From Canna indica (Eukaryota > Streptophyta > Magnoliopsida > Zingiberales > Cannaceae), in the NCBI GenBank assembly GCA_034359265.1, contig CP136890.1, positions 50,673,001 to 50,737,000 on the forward strand: a DNA stretch of 64,000 nt. The letters are read 5' to 3'. A program made the position numbers and the translations under genes. The notes beneath the pieces are model-generated. The model was not told the origin of the DNA and did not search any database. It was given only the letters and a program-made list of their open reading frames with translations. This document shows, in pieces, positions 1-11,346 of the stretch; within the stretch, counting starts at the first letter, position 1; every line of letters starts with the position of its first letter.

Positions 1-116
1 CGAGGTCGACCTCCCAGTTGGACTGGAGGTCACGATTGGGCAGGACAAACTGGAAGCGCGACCCGAACTCGTCAGACCCCAGGAAGACGGGGGCGAAAAG
101 TCCATCGGCGGCACTA
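1..116 (-). CDS. Possible 5' coding exon of an unrecognised gene, cut by window edge
   Basis: On the minus strand a frame runs open from about 116 to the left edge and reads like ordinary protein (it includes GSDEFGSRFQFVLPNRDL). A second minus frame with an ATG at 109-107 is also open but looks less protein-like (Ser/Pro rich). GC content is well above the AT-rich DNA that follows. Upstream on the same strand lies a repeated leader-like sequence containing AAACCCTAACC, common in plant 5' UTRs. I do not recognise the family. The exon may begin at a splice acceptor (TTTAG before TGCCGCC). Confidence is limited because only about 38 codons are visible. Confidence 0.35.
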
Positions 117-573
117 AATCCTCGCCCACATGACGAGCGCTGAGAGCAGTGAGCAATTAATCGAGAGAAGAAACCTAGAAAACGAATTCTTGGTGGATTC
201 GAAGGTTAGGGTTTGGAGAGCCTCGAAGAGGAAGTGCTCTTTATCGTTCATCTTCGTGCGACGGGGGCGAAAGGTCCATCAGCGGCACTACACATGACGA
301 GCGCTGAGAGCAGTGAGCAATTAATCGAGAAAAGATACCTAGAAAACGAATTCTTGGTGGATTCGAAGGTTAGGGTTTGGAGAGCCTCGAAGAGGAAGTG
401 CTCTTTATCGTTCATCTTCGGGCGACGGGGGCGAAAGGTCCATCAGCGGCACTAAATCCTCGCCCACATGACGAGCGCTGAGAGCAGTGAGCAATTAATC
501 GAGAGAAGAAACCTAGAAAACGAATTCTTGGTGGATTCGAAGGTTAGGGTTTGGAGAGCCTCGAAGAGGAAGT
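86..573. repeat. Three tandem copies of a gene-upstream segment
   Basis: Units begin with GACGGGGGCGAAA at 86, 260 and 424, giving periods of 174 and 164 bp; the second unit lacks about 10 bp (AATCCTCGCC) and the third stops near 573. Each unit carries the start of the possible minus-strand exon plus its upstream sequence, so the putative promoter/leader has been multiplied. Units are nearly identical, indicating recent duplication. A plus-strand open frame at 213-455 lies wholly in the repeat and is not supported as a gene. Confidence 0.85.
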
Positions 574-633
574 GGAATTGAATAGCGAGAGGAATTTTGA
601 TTTCACGCTCAGGCGGAGGTGATTTAACTTCTT

Positions 634-984
634 TCGGTTTACGGAAATGATCTCGTCCGTTCAATAGATGTATAATACCATCTGAGGGCTAACTTGAATA
701 CAATATTAAAAATATAGTTTTAACTTTAATTTGACCCTAAAACTTAAAAGTTATACTAAATTTTAAAAAATGAGAGAAATTAAAAATAACCGAAAGAATT
801 TGATGAACTTTGGTTGGTTCAACAGAATGAAAGAGATAAAGAATAACAATAATTTATTTTATTAACATTCGAAATAGATTTTAAAAATAGTTATTCATTG
901 ATAATCACATAGGCCGGTGAAACGGGTACAGAGATTCCATAACACTTTAGATATTACGAAATGTAAACCTGTAAAGTAGGGGTG
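634..984. other. AT-rich spacer, nothing recognised
   Basis: No coding frame, terminal repeat or motif could be supported here. It separates the tandem repeat from a Copia LTR. Confidence 0.5.
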
Positions 985-1914
985 TGTTGGTGAAATAGCC
1001 ACACTAGAGGGGGATGAATAGTATGTTAACAATATTTTTCGCCTAATTTCGATTTTAATCGTGTTTAGACTATTTAGGCAAATTGTAATTCATCGACTAA
1101 ATGTGGAAATAATAATAAAATAATTTAAACACAAGCAAGGATATCAATGTTGACATAAAAAATTTATAGTGGTTCGGCCACAATGTCTACTCCACTACCT
1201 AAGCACCGCGCTTAAGATTTCACACTCAAATCCACTAAATTATGAGTACCTTATAATCGAGGACTTTACACCGAAAAGTCCCTACACTCACCTCCAAGGC
1301 ACTTTCACACCCCGAAAGTATCCCGGCTTAGAGGCATCAACAACAACCTAGGAATAAGTTTGGAATGAGTATTTATAACCCCCAAACATCAAGGCTTATC
1401 AACGGGCGTTCTTTTGCCCGTTGGCGATGCCCGATCGCTTGCCAATCGATCGTCGGTCGATCGACCGAGCGACCGAATGCACTCTACCTATTCTAGGCAT
1501 CGTTCAATCGACCAATCGGTCGATCAAAATGCCTTCTGCCTATTTTTGCCTTCTGCCGGTCGACCAGTCGGTCGATCGAATCTGGGCAAGACTAATTTTT
1601 TGTGTATTTTCTTGTGCGCTTCATTTTCGAGTTTTGGCCTTCAGCGTGCATCAACTTGGAGAGCTTTCCATATGTTCTTTAGACTCGTCCAAGACGTCTT
1701 TGGTGCACACGTCGAACTTCTAGAAATTTCCACGACGAACCTGAACGCGTCAACCAATGTCCTTCCGATTTTTTGATTTCTTCGATATTTCTGATCGAGG
1801 ACATCGTGCGCTAACCGATATGGAACCTAAAAATATTTCTCAATAAAATATTAGTTTCATTTTGTTATCATCAAAATCGAGATTAAGACCAAGGTAGAAA
1901 ATCTTAGGCCAACA
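985..1914 (-). mobile_element. SIRE/Maximus-like Ty1/Copia LTR
   Basis: About 930 bp bounded by TGTTGG and CCAACA, the TG...CA ends of an LTR. Read on the minus strand it starts TGTTGGCCTAAGATTTTC and soon has TTTTGATGATAACAAA, which I know from SIRE/Maximus-type plant LTRs. A purine tract on the same strand (complement of 1917-1928) abuts it, so this is the 3' LTR of a minus-strand element rather than a solo LTR. It contains a cluster of GGTCGATCG palindromic motifs (about 1450-1590). The rest of the element is missing or degraded. Confidence 0.75.
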
Positions 1915-3640
1915 ATCTCCCCCTTTTTGATGATGACAAACATCCTTAAAAAAAATATTCAATTAAAGTGCAAAGGATATCAATCATGAGTAGGGGTGAG
2001 CATGGACTGGTTAACCGGTCCATTAGCCAAAAAAATCGGTCCATTAACTTCGGTTTTTAAAAACCATTAACCGTAAACCGGTCCATTAACTTCGGTTAAC
2101 CGCTATTTCGGTTTCGGTTTTTTCGGTTCGGTTAACCGATAATTTTCGGTTAACCAATAAATTTTTTAACCTACAAACATAATAATATTATGCAAATTAT
2201 AGAGAAAAATTCAAATAAATATCGAATTCGCATTGAGAAAAAAAAAAGAGTCAAACCACTTGAACGAAGATGATGTTCTACAAAAACTAATATTTTTATT
2301 TTATTTTTATTTTATTTTTATTTATTTATTTATTTATATTTTTTTAATAATTTTTTATTTTTTTATAATTTTCTGTAATTTTTTTATAATTTTTTGTAAT
2401 TTCTTAAAAAAATATATAATTTATAAATCATTATTTAATATATATAATTATATCTAACCGGTCGGTTAACCGAAACCGGTGGACTTTTTACCTCTTTGAC
2501 CGAAACTGAAACCGAAAATCGGTTTTTCAAAAAATAAAAACCGAAATCGTAAAAATCGGTTCGGTTAACCGAAAAACCGGGTTTTTTTTCTCACCCCTAA
2601 TCATGATATTTTTTCCTCTATCAACATGCATATCTAAATAATTATACTCTCTCTATCTATATGCATGATCTTCCTATATTCTCTTCCTGTTTACTTATAT
2701 TTTTCTCTCCCTTTTGACATCAATCAAAAAAGGCAATAAAATTCAACTATGGTAAAGGTTGAGACTCTAAAAACTATTTTTCATGAAAAACATGTAGATC
2801 TTAACTCAATGGATGAAAACATACATACAAGTGAGACTAATCAATACATGATATCATAGAATGATAAACATAATCTAAAACTAGAAATCATGCACTAATT
2901 TAAGTATCGATATTACACGTATTGGTCAAAGTATCAAAAATTATTTTAGAAATGATTTTTCTCGAGCCAAAATAAGAACGATACCAAAAACATGAATCTA
3001 ACATCATACTTGAAGTCTTATTCGAAGATTTCGACGAAAATCTAAAGTATCGAGAAATGAGCACTTGAAAAGAACGATACTTTATAGTTTCGAAATTTAA
3101 TTCCAAACATTCATAACAAATCATATTTACACTCAAGATTTTTGAAATTTTTATGTCATAAACTAAATTTTCTAAGAAAGATGTGGATTCAAGAATCAAC
3201 AAAAAATTATTTTTTTGCATTTTTCTAAAATTCATTGAGTTCTAATGGTATTTTCATAAATAACCGAAATTTTTCAAAAGTTATCAAATTTTATTCAAAC
3301 TTTCATGACACCAATATATGATTATTTAAAACATCTATGTCAAGTTTGAGATGAAAATGATGTATTTACCTAATGTTTCAACTTAGCATGATTTCAATAA
3401 AAAATAAGCATGTTAACATGAAATTACTAAGTATCAACTTTTATTCTTTACTCATGGTTTTTCAAACATAGACACATAGACACCTAACATAAGTAAATTT
3501 AAACATGTTTGTGAAGTTTGAGCTCAAAAGAAAATTTCTAATTCACTTTGTTGACTTATGCTAAGTACTAAGAATTTTTCTACGCATAAGATTTCAATCA
3601 TTTTCATGTTATTTCAATCATGAGTATAGAGACATTCTAG
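1915..3640 (-). mobile_element. Polypurine tract and 3' noncoding tail of the SIRE-like element
   Basis: Immediately inside the LTR the minus strand reads GGATGTTTGTCATCATCAAA then AAGGGGGAGAT, the usual SIRE 3' end. AT-rich noncoding DNA follows to about 3640, where the segmental duplication begins. A 609 bp hAT MITE interrupts it. No gag, protease, integrase or RT motif is visible. The right boundary is approximate. Confidence 0.5.
1991..2599 (+). mobile_element. hAT-type MITE, copy 1
   Basis: 609 bp with terminal inverted repeats TAGGGGTGAG / CTCACCCCTA. Flanks are ATCATGAG (1983-1990) and ATCATGAT (2600-2607), an 8-bp target-site duplication with one mismatch, as expected for hAT insertion. 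The interior is built from GGTTAACCG/CGGTT motifs around an AT-rich core and encodes nothing convincing. Confidence 0.85.
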
Positions 3641-4236
3641 TAGCCCTTCATCATCTAGTAGCCAAGATAAATATGAGAGTGACATTCTCAATCTTTCGAG
3701 CCCCGAGCAACAACTACGTAGAGCCAAGTCCAACACCGCCACAAGCACAATTCTCATATTCTCGTGTTGTTAGCAAGAAATAAAAGCTTCATCATGCATT
3801 GCCTTTATATGTTGTGTATCTTCTTTCCAATAGCTAGATTGGTTGCATTGCATTTCTTTGATGTTGAAAAATGATTTTGGACTAACTTGACTTGATTAAG
3901 CTATTATAATACACTTCATTTTGGGCCAACTGTGTTCAACTAGTAGATCTATTTAAGTTAATGGGCTATCGAGCCTTTTTAAATATGCCGTGATTAATAG
4001 GGAGTATGTGGCCAATTTAAAATTTATATTTTTTCGGGCTAATATTGGGTTTTATTGTCTACTAGTTGCTTAAATTGGGTCTTAATTTTTAGCGATTTAA
4101 ATTGAGTTGTAAGCTTAGTTGGCCTGTTTGGGCCACTAATGATTTGATTCTAATGCGCTTAGTTGGGGTGTGTTTGGGCCGTTAATAGGCTCAATTGGGT
4201 CGACCACCATGCTTAAATAAAGAGTATTTGGACCAG

Positions 4237-4845
4237 TAGGGGTGAGCATCGGTTCGGTTTGGTTAAAAACCGAACCGAAAATTCGGTTAACCGAACCGAA
4301 CCAAAGAAAAAAATTTAACCGTTTACCGAACCGAAAAAATTTGGTTCGGTTAACCGAATTTTCGGTTCGGTTCGGTTAATTTGGTTCGGTTAACCGAAAA
4401 GATAAAAAAAAAAAATTCAAAGAATGCATGTGGACTTGAACTCGGCCCAACTAAGAATTAGATTTTAATTTTTACCCCTTCTAACCATCTTAGCAAACAT
4501 TACTATCAATTTATATATAACTAACACCTATTATATATATATCGAATGTTAAATAAATATTATTGCACAACATGGGATTCGAACCCGGGCGGCGGAAAAC
4601 TAAACATAACACTTAACCACCAAGACAAATGCCAAGATCTAATATATCTGTTATTATATATATATCCGGTTAATTCGGTAAATTAACCGAACCGTCGGTT
4701 AATTTATCGAACCGAACCGAAAACCGAACTCAAAAATTTCTTTAACCAAAAACCGAATCGAAATTAATTCGGTTCGGTTAAATCGGTTTCGGTTCGATCG
4801 GTTTCGGTTCGATTTCGGTGAATCGGTGAAGTTTGCTCACCCCTA
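4237..4845 (+). mobile_element. hAT-type MITE, copy 2, with perfect TSD
   Basis: 609 bp, TIR TAGGGGTGAGCA / GCTCACCCCTA, flanked by a perfect 8-bp duplication TGGACCAG (4229-4236 and 4846-4853). The paralogous sequence near 23550 (TTTGGGCTAGTGAGGGCC) lacks it and represents the empty site. Both ends are dense in GGTTCGGTTAACCGAACC. The core differs from copy 1 and includes a tRNA-like segment on the minus strand. Confidence 0.9.
4571..4640 (-). other. tRNA-like segment with RNA polymerase III A/B boxes (SINE-like)
   Basis: On the minus strand there is TGGTTAAGTG (4619-4610), an A-box-like motif, followed 24 nt later by GGTTCGAATCC (4585-4575), a perfect B box. The run CGCCCGGGTTCGAATCCCATG resembles a tRNA T-arm. 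No complete cloverleaf can be drawn: the acceptor stem is not evident and the A-B spacing is short. It is either a SINE remnant inside the MITE or a tRNA-derived internal promoter carried by this family. Confidence 0.5.
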
Positions 4846-5377
4846 TGGACCAGTGAGGACAGCCTTATGTGGTAGAGGATCATGGCTGAATTAGGAATGT
4901 CTGTCCATTAATGGGCTTTGATTGACCCGACAATGACTTAGGTGGCACATGTTTGGTCCACCAAAGGGCTTCTTTAATTGGGTCGACTATCTACTTTTAG
5001 TAGGACAACCGCCGGCTTCATTGAGCTTTAATTTTCTCAATTGTTCTAATGCTTGCTTCATTGTTATTTAATATTATTAACACATAACTCTTTGTAACAA
5101 TTATATATATATAGCCCATATCCAATACTTATTTGTATTATCTAATATTACTTTGGTCAGTGCTTTTGGATATCAATATTTTGAGGTTCTTATGAAGTAG
5201 GAATAAATCTGTTTAATGTAATTGACATGTCATATTTTCATATATTTTATTTTATATATTATTTGGAGTATGCTTTCAAGTTTTTGACTGTCTGAATTTC
5301 TAATTTAGCTTCTCAGACATTTTTCCTTCTAGGTAATCAACAATAGTATAACTACGTTTCGTTTTTTGTGCGAACAG

Positions 5378-5424
5378 TGCTATCTTGGGGAGGATGATAT
5401 GGCAATCACTCGTGCAATCCTAAT
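5378..5424 (+). pseudogene. Exon-like block, unrecognised gene (duplicated at 24116)
   Basis: A 47-nt block flanked by an acceptor (...GAACAG) and donor (GTAAGT) reads CYLGEDDMAITRAIL. The duplicate at 24116-24162 keeps both splice signals and reads CYPGENDMTITRAIL, so substitutions leave the frame open. I do not recognise the protein. It may be one internal exon of a gene lost or dispersed by duplication. Confidence 0.4.
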
Positions 5425-6814
5425 GTAAGTTTGCTTAAAATAGATACTCTAGTATACTTCCTATTACTATTTGACACAATTTGTCATTTATGTGATGAAC
5501 TTTAATTAGGTACATGAATTGTTTGCTTGCTTCTAGGCATTTCCATTTACTCTTTTGTTAAGTGGTTTATATATTATCGAAGTCTCCTTTTCCATTGTTA
5601 AATGCTTTATTTAGCTGTTGTGATTTGGTCCACTTAAATAGTTTGTTCTCATGACAACATGTTTTAAATGTCATACCAATTGAATTTGTCTTGATATGTT
5701 CTATGGGATATGAACATTTTATCTTGAACTGCTTTTTAGTACTTCTAACTTTTATTTCATTATTTTTATAGGTATTTATTATAAGAAAATATTGCACTGT
5801 CGGAACAGTTTCGTTGATGTGGTTGTCTTAGTATGACGAGCCCATATATCTTTTATATGATTATTATTATGAAATCTATTGTTATTATATAATCCATTGT
5901 TTAGATATTTCAAAATACTTAAATAGTTAAACTGTTTAAGTATTTTTCATTGCTGCACATGTATGCATTTCACTAATACTGGTAGTGTAGAAATTTTAAA
6001 TGCAAAAGTCTAGGTTGTTTTTAAAAAAAATCTAGAAGAACATAATGATAGTAAAAAGAATGATAATAGTAATTTGCTAAACCTGAACAATATACTTAGC
6101 TCCGCACGTGGGCAGTAAATGAGTTGATAGATCTCTAATCCTTTTGAGCAGAAACATCTACCATAAGGGCCAGTTTGGTACATTGTACTAGCTTGTATAG
6201 TACTAGTCTGTATTGATTAACATGTATAGTACTAGTGTTACGCCCCAACTCAGGGTCACGTGATCGGTCAAGGTACGTGTCGGTACCCCGAAGCCTACCA
6301 CATGCACTAAACCACTACACCAAAGAAAACACTGCACATCCAGGTATCATAAACAAAAGACAAAGGTGCAAATCTTTATTTAAAAAACAAAACAAATGTC
6401 AAAACAGTTTTAGTAATTTCAAATTCGAAGGAAACAACTCAAGTTTCAAAGTCTAAAGCAGATACAAGTTTTTTTTTTAAAGACAAACTACTCAGTGCAT
6501 GTCTACAACCCTATCGACACGACTACGACTATGTGACTGCCTGCTACGAGATCTGCGCCAACGCCTGCCCTCCAGTCGCACCATGCCACCAAGCCGTACC
6601 TCACTGGTCGGGCTCTGCAAAAAAAATAAAACAAGAAATCGTGAGTTCACAAGGAACTCAGTGAGCGGTCCTTCTAAACCTCCACTTAAATCATGTTAAG
6701 GACTTAATTATATATATCATTTCTCTATGTACTTTTATGCAAAAATAAATAATAATATATTGGTAGTAATATGGGGGCTGCCAAAGGCAGCAAGTGATTT
6801 CCCCAAACTTCTCA

Positions 6815-6827
6815 TGGTATCAGAGCC
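6815..6827 (+). promoter_or_regulatory. Primer binding site, initiator Met-tRNA type
   Basis: TGGTATCAGAGCC directly abuts the left 121-bp LTR, the standard position and sequence for minus-strand DNA priming in plant retrotransposons. Confidence 0.85.
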
Positions 6828-6916
6828 AATTATGTGGTTGATATTGTGCCACCCGCAGATGTCTAGTTCTGCAAAACTCCACGCTCCAGATGTCCAATCC
6901 TGGGCGTGAGGGGGGG

Positions 6917-7031
6917 TGTTAAAGTCCCACATTGGTTAAAAATATTGTCAAGGTAGCCTTTAAATAGTTTAGGCAATCCTCTCATCACGAGCTAGCTTTT
7001 GGGATGAGTTAGACTCATTAATTTTTTAACA
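6917..7031 (+). mobile_element. TRIM-like LTR nested behind the Copia leader
   Basis: A 115-bp block TGTTAAAGTCCCACATTGG...TTTTTTAACA has TG...CA ends, is preceded by a G-rich tract (GTGAGGGGGGG) and followed at 7032-7044 by a second TGGTATCAGAGCC. A G-rich tract then TGTTAAAGTCCCACATTGG is typical of plant TRIM elements. Thus two unrelated short LTRs, each with its own PBS, occur in series. No second TRIM LTR was found. Confidence 0.65.
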
Positions 7032-7383
7032 TGGTATCAGAGCCAAAAAATCCCTAAAAAAATTTCTCCTTTTTCTGTCCGATTACTGTTCATTGCACAC
7101 TGTTCACCCGACATTGTTCATCCCGCAGTACTGTTTATCATCTGCTCCTGCCATCTCCTGTTCTCTCCATCTAATTCTGAGATCCAAAGTTGGGAAAGGT
7201 TCCTCCCTAGATTTGTGTTCAAATCCAAAGTTGCGGCTTCGAGGAAATCTACGACAAGACTACAAATCAAAGGGTTTATGCTTATCACTATGAAAAAAAT
7301 GAATGGATTTAGAAGGGGACACAGTGGATGCACTCAAAGCTCTCAACCTCAGACACAACTTGTTGTCTCTACCTTTGTTCATG

Positions 7384-8460
7384 GAGGTACTCCTACCACG
7401 TGCCTGGTTTAGCAAGTTTAGCTCCGCTATCACTCAGTTTGGTATGATGAGATGCACCTCCGATCATTCAGTCTTCTTTTGCACCTCTCCTTTTGGAAAA
7501 CGAGTGCTCCTCATTGTTTATGTAGATGACATTATTATAATTAACTAGAGATGATACAGATGGGATACAAAAATTGAAGTCTTATTTACATCAGCAATTT
7601 CAGACCAAGGACTTAGGTGATTTGAAATACTTCCTTGGTATTGAAGTAGCTCGATCAGGGGTAGCAATCTATATTTCTCAAAGGAAGTATGTACTTGATA
7701 TGCTATAGGAGGCAGGTATGTTGGGAGCCCGACCAGTTGACACTCCTATGGAGCCAAATATAAAGCTATTAACGAAGCAGGGTGAATCCTTGGCTGATCC
7801 AGGTCCATATTGTAGATTGATAGGCAAGTTAAACTATCTTACAGTCACGAGACCTGATATCTCTTTCATTGTTAGTGTACTCAGTCAATTTCTTGAGTCA
7901 CCCTGTGAGGGACATTGGGAAGCTGCATTGAGGGTCCTTCGTTGTCTCAAGAAAGCTCTAGAAAAGGGACTCTTGTACTGTGACAGGGGTCACCTCAGGT
8001 GACAGGCTATTCTGATGCAGATTGGGCAGGTTCATCTATTGATCGCCGATCTACTTCAGGATATTATGTGATGCTTAGTGGTAACTTGATATCATGGAAA
8101 AGCAAGAAACAAAGTGTGGTAGCTAGATCTAGTGCTAATGCAGAATACAGGGCTATGGCTCTTGTGACTTGTGAATTAATATGGCTAAAGCAGTTAATAG
8201 GAGAACTCGAAATCATCCATAAAGAACCAATGAAGCTGCTTTGTGATAATCAGGCTGCTTTGCATATTGCCTCTAATCCGGTTTTTCATGAAAGAACAAA
8301 GCACATAGAAATTGATTGTCACTTTATCAGAGAGAAAGTGCAGTATAAGGAAATAGTCATATTATTTGTAAGTTCAAATGAACAATTAATTGGCTGATAT
8401 ACTAACTAAATCTTTAAGATGTCATAGAATATTTCATATTTATAACAAGTTGGGCTTACA
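7384..8460 (+). pseudogene. Copia RT C-terminus and RNase H, broken
   Basis: The frame from about 7402 (RAWFSKF) leads to the RT catalytic motif YVDD at 7519-7530, then a stop. The next frames hold KYFLGIEVARS, LNYLTVTRPDISF (7718-8002) and the RNase H domain (7999-8397) with YSDADWAGSSIDRRSTSGY, SSANAEYRAMA and CDNQAALHIASNPVFHERTKH. These are the usual Copia RT/RNase H landmarks in order. At least three frame breaks and the loss of everything before the RT thumb make it non-functional. Confidence 0.9.
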
Positions 8461-10540
8461 TGACATATTTGCTCCAACTTGAGGGGGAGTGTTAAGGACC
8501 TAATTGTATATATCATTTCTCTATGTACTTTTATGCAAAAATACATAATAATATATTGGTAGTATGGGGGTTGCCAAAGATAGCAAGTGATTTTCTCAAA
8601 CTTCTCAAATCCCTGATATGATAACATATAAATATATACACAAGCACATAAATGAGGAGTCTATGCTAGTCATATCATGGTAACCGGCTAATTGGCCAAC
8701 CTATGCGAATAAGTAGTCTAGCCATATCGGCTCCTTCAGACTGAGTATCATTCGGCCACTATGGCCTCATCCTGCATGAATGGTTCGGCTCTGTCCGACC
8801 TTCACCGCAATACAGTACTCGGCCGCGGCCTATACAACATACAAGGAATGTCAATCACAATCACTGGGCCCGTCAACTAGGATGGTCAACTAGTATCGGG
8901 ATCCCACCGGGTTAGGGATATCTAGCCCCACCCCACTCGGGTCTACCATCAGCGTAGCCCACTTATGAAATATCAGGACCCTCCGCCACTCGGGTCTAAC
9001 ACCTAGCGGGCCCGCTGGTGCAATCTCAAGACCCTAACCACCGCTGAGTCGAGTAATATCTATTTCGACTATCGGTATTCCTCAGTAGACCATCTCAATC
9101 ACAATACACAATCAGAGTTTCAAAAAACATACTTCCATCTTAATCCTCAGGCATCAACCCGTATCCGACCCCTTCCTCGGGTCTCACTAGTCGAATACTA
9201 ATATTCGCTATCTTTCCCTAGGTGTGAAACCTAATCTATGCATTATATTTCTTAAGTGTAACCACATTTCATAAGCATGAAAATGTCTAATTTTGGGTTC
9301 ATCACAACATATATAACTTAATAAATTCATTCTACAACTATCCTCATGAGTAATCACATGATTCCCAAAATAAGGAGATTAAATTTAGCTTTTAATTACA
9401 AAAATTTCAGTAAGGAAATAATTGGTCTAATATGACAAAGATTTAACCATAGTATGGTAAAGAATGAAGAATTTCCATGATTCACATTCCATAGTAGATT
9501 CTAACCATATAAGTGCATTCACGAACATTTCCTTATCAAGTGTTAATTGCAATGTACCACTATCAACAGTCCATTCATCGAATAAAATACTTAACATACT
9601 AGGCCGAGATGTTCCCCTCTTACCCGCTCGGCCGAACCCTATAAAAGGTTTATCATACTCGGCCGAGCCTATCAAGGTGAGATTAGGGCTCTTTCGACCA
9701 TGAACAAGAACACTTGAGTCACAAGTCTTGCAAGGAATTCGATCCAAGAGGTTTCAACACCTCTAGAAAATTGGGGGAAAATTCGGCATGACCTTTCCTT
9801 TTTTTCCTTCATTCGGCCGACCCCTAAATTCAAGGAAAACTCCGTGAAACTTCGTCATTCAACAACATATACACAAGATAATCAAATCTCGACAAAATTT
9901 CGACGAGACGACGAAAATATCACGAGAAATCGACAAAATCTCCAATATCTTGGGTCGGCTACCCGCCTACCCTATGGATCTCGGTTAGACCACTCACCTT
10001 GATCGGATGAAGGAGATGGACTAGATGAGGACGATCCCGATTTCTCCGACGATGACACGAGACCGGCGCCGTCCACAAGCTCCTCTCCCCTTTTATCTTC
10101 CCTCGGGCTGTGTGCGGCTCCCTCTTGCCTTGAGCCGCACGACGGCTTGGGGTGAGAGGGTTTTAATCCCCCCTTTTTTTTGACAAAAATGCTCTCATGA
10201 CTTAAGTTCCCTCACTCAACTCAACCCGAGTTCGAATTGAGCACCGACTCGACCCGCGAATCTGATTTCAACTAGACTTGAATCGATCTAGCACATAAAT
10301 CATATAAACATAACTCACGAGTCAAACAAATGGAATTATACCTTCTATTCGCGTTGATTTTCGTGACTCAACCCTGCTATTCCCCAATCCCGTGCGCTGC
10401 ACCAAATAAAATTTTTATATTAGGAAACCTCGGGTATTATAACTAGCCTTTATTGTACTATTATTATACAGTATTTGATGCACACATGTACTAGCATGTA
10501 TAGTACTAATCTGTATGGACTAGTCTCTATTGACTAACTT

Positions 10541-10770
10541 GTATAATATAATATAATATAATATAATATAATATAATATAATATAATATAATATAATATA
10601 ATATAATATAATATAATATAATATAATATAATATAATATAATATAATATAATATAGTACAATATAATATAGTATAATATAATACAATATAATATAGTATA
10701 ATATAATACAATATAATATAATACAATATAATATAATATAATATAATATAATATAATATAATATATTATA
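10541..10770. repeat. (TATAA)n pentanucleotide array 1
   Basis: About 230 bp of ATATA/TATAA units with scattered single-base variants (TATAG, TACAA). Long open frames across it are repeat artefacts. Confidence 0.95.
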
Positions 10771-11346
10771 TTGCAAGGAATTCGATCCAAGAGATTTCAA
10801 CACCTCTAGGAAATTGGGGGAAAATTCGGTATGACCTTTCCCCTTTTTCCTTCATTCGGCCGACCCCTAAATTCAAGGAAAACTCCGTGAAACTTCGTCA
10901 TTCAACAACATATACACAAGATAATCAAATCTTGGCAAAATTTCGACGAGACGACGAAAATATCATGAGAAATCGACAAAATCTCCAATATCTTGGGTCG
11001 GCTACCCGCCTACCCTATGGATCTCGGTTAGACCACTCACCTTGATCGGATGAAGGAGATGGACTAGATGAGGACGATCCCGATTTCTCCGACGATGGCA
11101 CGAGACCGGCGCCGTCCACAAGCTCCTCTCCCCTTTCATCTTCCCTCGGGCTGCGTGCGGCTCCCTCTTGCCTTGAGCCGCACGACGGCTTGGGGTGAGA
11201 GGGTTTTAGTCCCCCCCCTTTTTTGACAAAAATGCCCTCATGACTTAAGTTCCCTCACTCAACTCAACCCGAGTTCGAATTAAGCCCCGACTCGACCCGC
11301 GCATCTGATTTCAACCAGACTTGAATCGATCTAGCACATAAATCAT

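Larger units (their letters stand above)
3640..6166. repeat. Segmental duplication, copy 1
   Basis: Closely matches 22930-24800, and part matches 25440-25745. Shared landmarks include CTCAATCTTTCGAGCCC, TTGATGTTGAAAAATGATTT and the exon-like block at 5378-5424. Copy 1 differs by a hAT MITE (4237-4845) absent from the second copy. The DNA looks intronic or intergenic with many short T-rich tracts. The right part leads into the host flank of the PIF/Harbinger-type insertion. Confidence 0.8.
6694..8607 (+). mobile_element. Small, internally deleted Ty1/Copia element
   Basis: Near-identical terminal repeats of 121 bp (6694-6814) and 118 bp (8490-8607), both TGTTAAGGAC...CTTCTCA, are flanked by AATCA and AATCC (4 of 5 match). 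The paralogous LTR at about 15200 (CTTCACTTAAATCCCAGC) shows the uninterrupted target. A PBS follows the left LTR and a purine tract GAGGGGGAG precedes the right one. Only the end of RT and RNase H remain; gag, protease and integrase are gone. Confidence 0.85.
6236..10441 (-). mobile_element. Ty3 (Tekay/Del-like) solo LTR with nested Copia
   Basis: Plus-strand ends are TGTTACGCCCCAACTCAGGG and CCTCGGGTATTATA (the terminal CA has become TA). It is flanked by perfect 5-bp duplications ACTAG (6231-6235, 10442-10446), so this is a solo LTR. Without the nested 1.9 kb Copia insertion it is about 2.3 kb, the same size as the homologous LTR at 14947-17210. By that homology the transcription direction is the minus strand. 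The insertion lies within the left arm of the PIF/Harbinger-type element. Confidence 0.85.

Noticed and set aside
213..455. 80-codon open frame in the tandem repeat
   Set aside because: Lies wholly in the repeated leader, opposite the more plausible minus-strand gene.
2900..3235. 111-codon minus-strand open frame as an env-like SIRE gene
   Set aside because: AT-driven composition (Ile/Phe/Ser/Lys), no recognisable domain, and it lies in a 3' noncoding tail.
5567..5797. 76-codon minus-strand frame
   Set aside because: Not kept open in the duplicated copy and lacks coding character.
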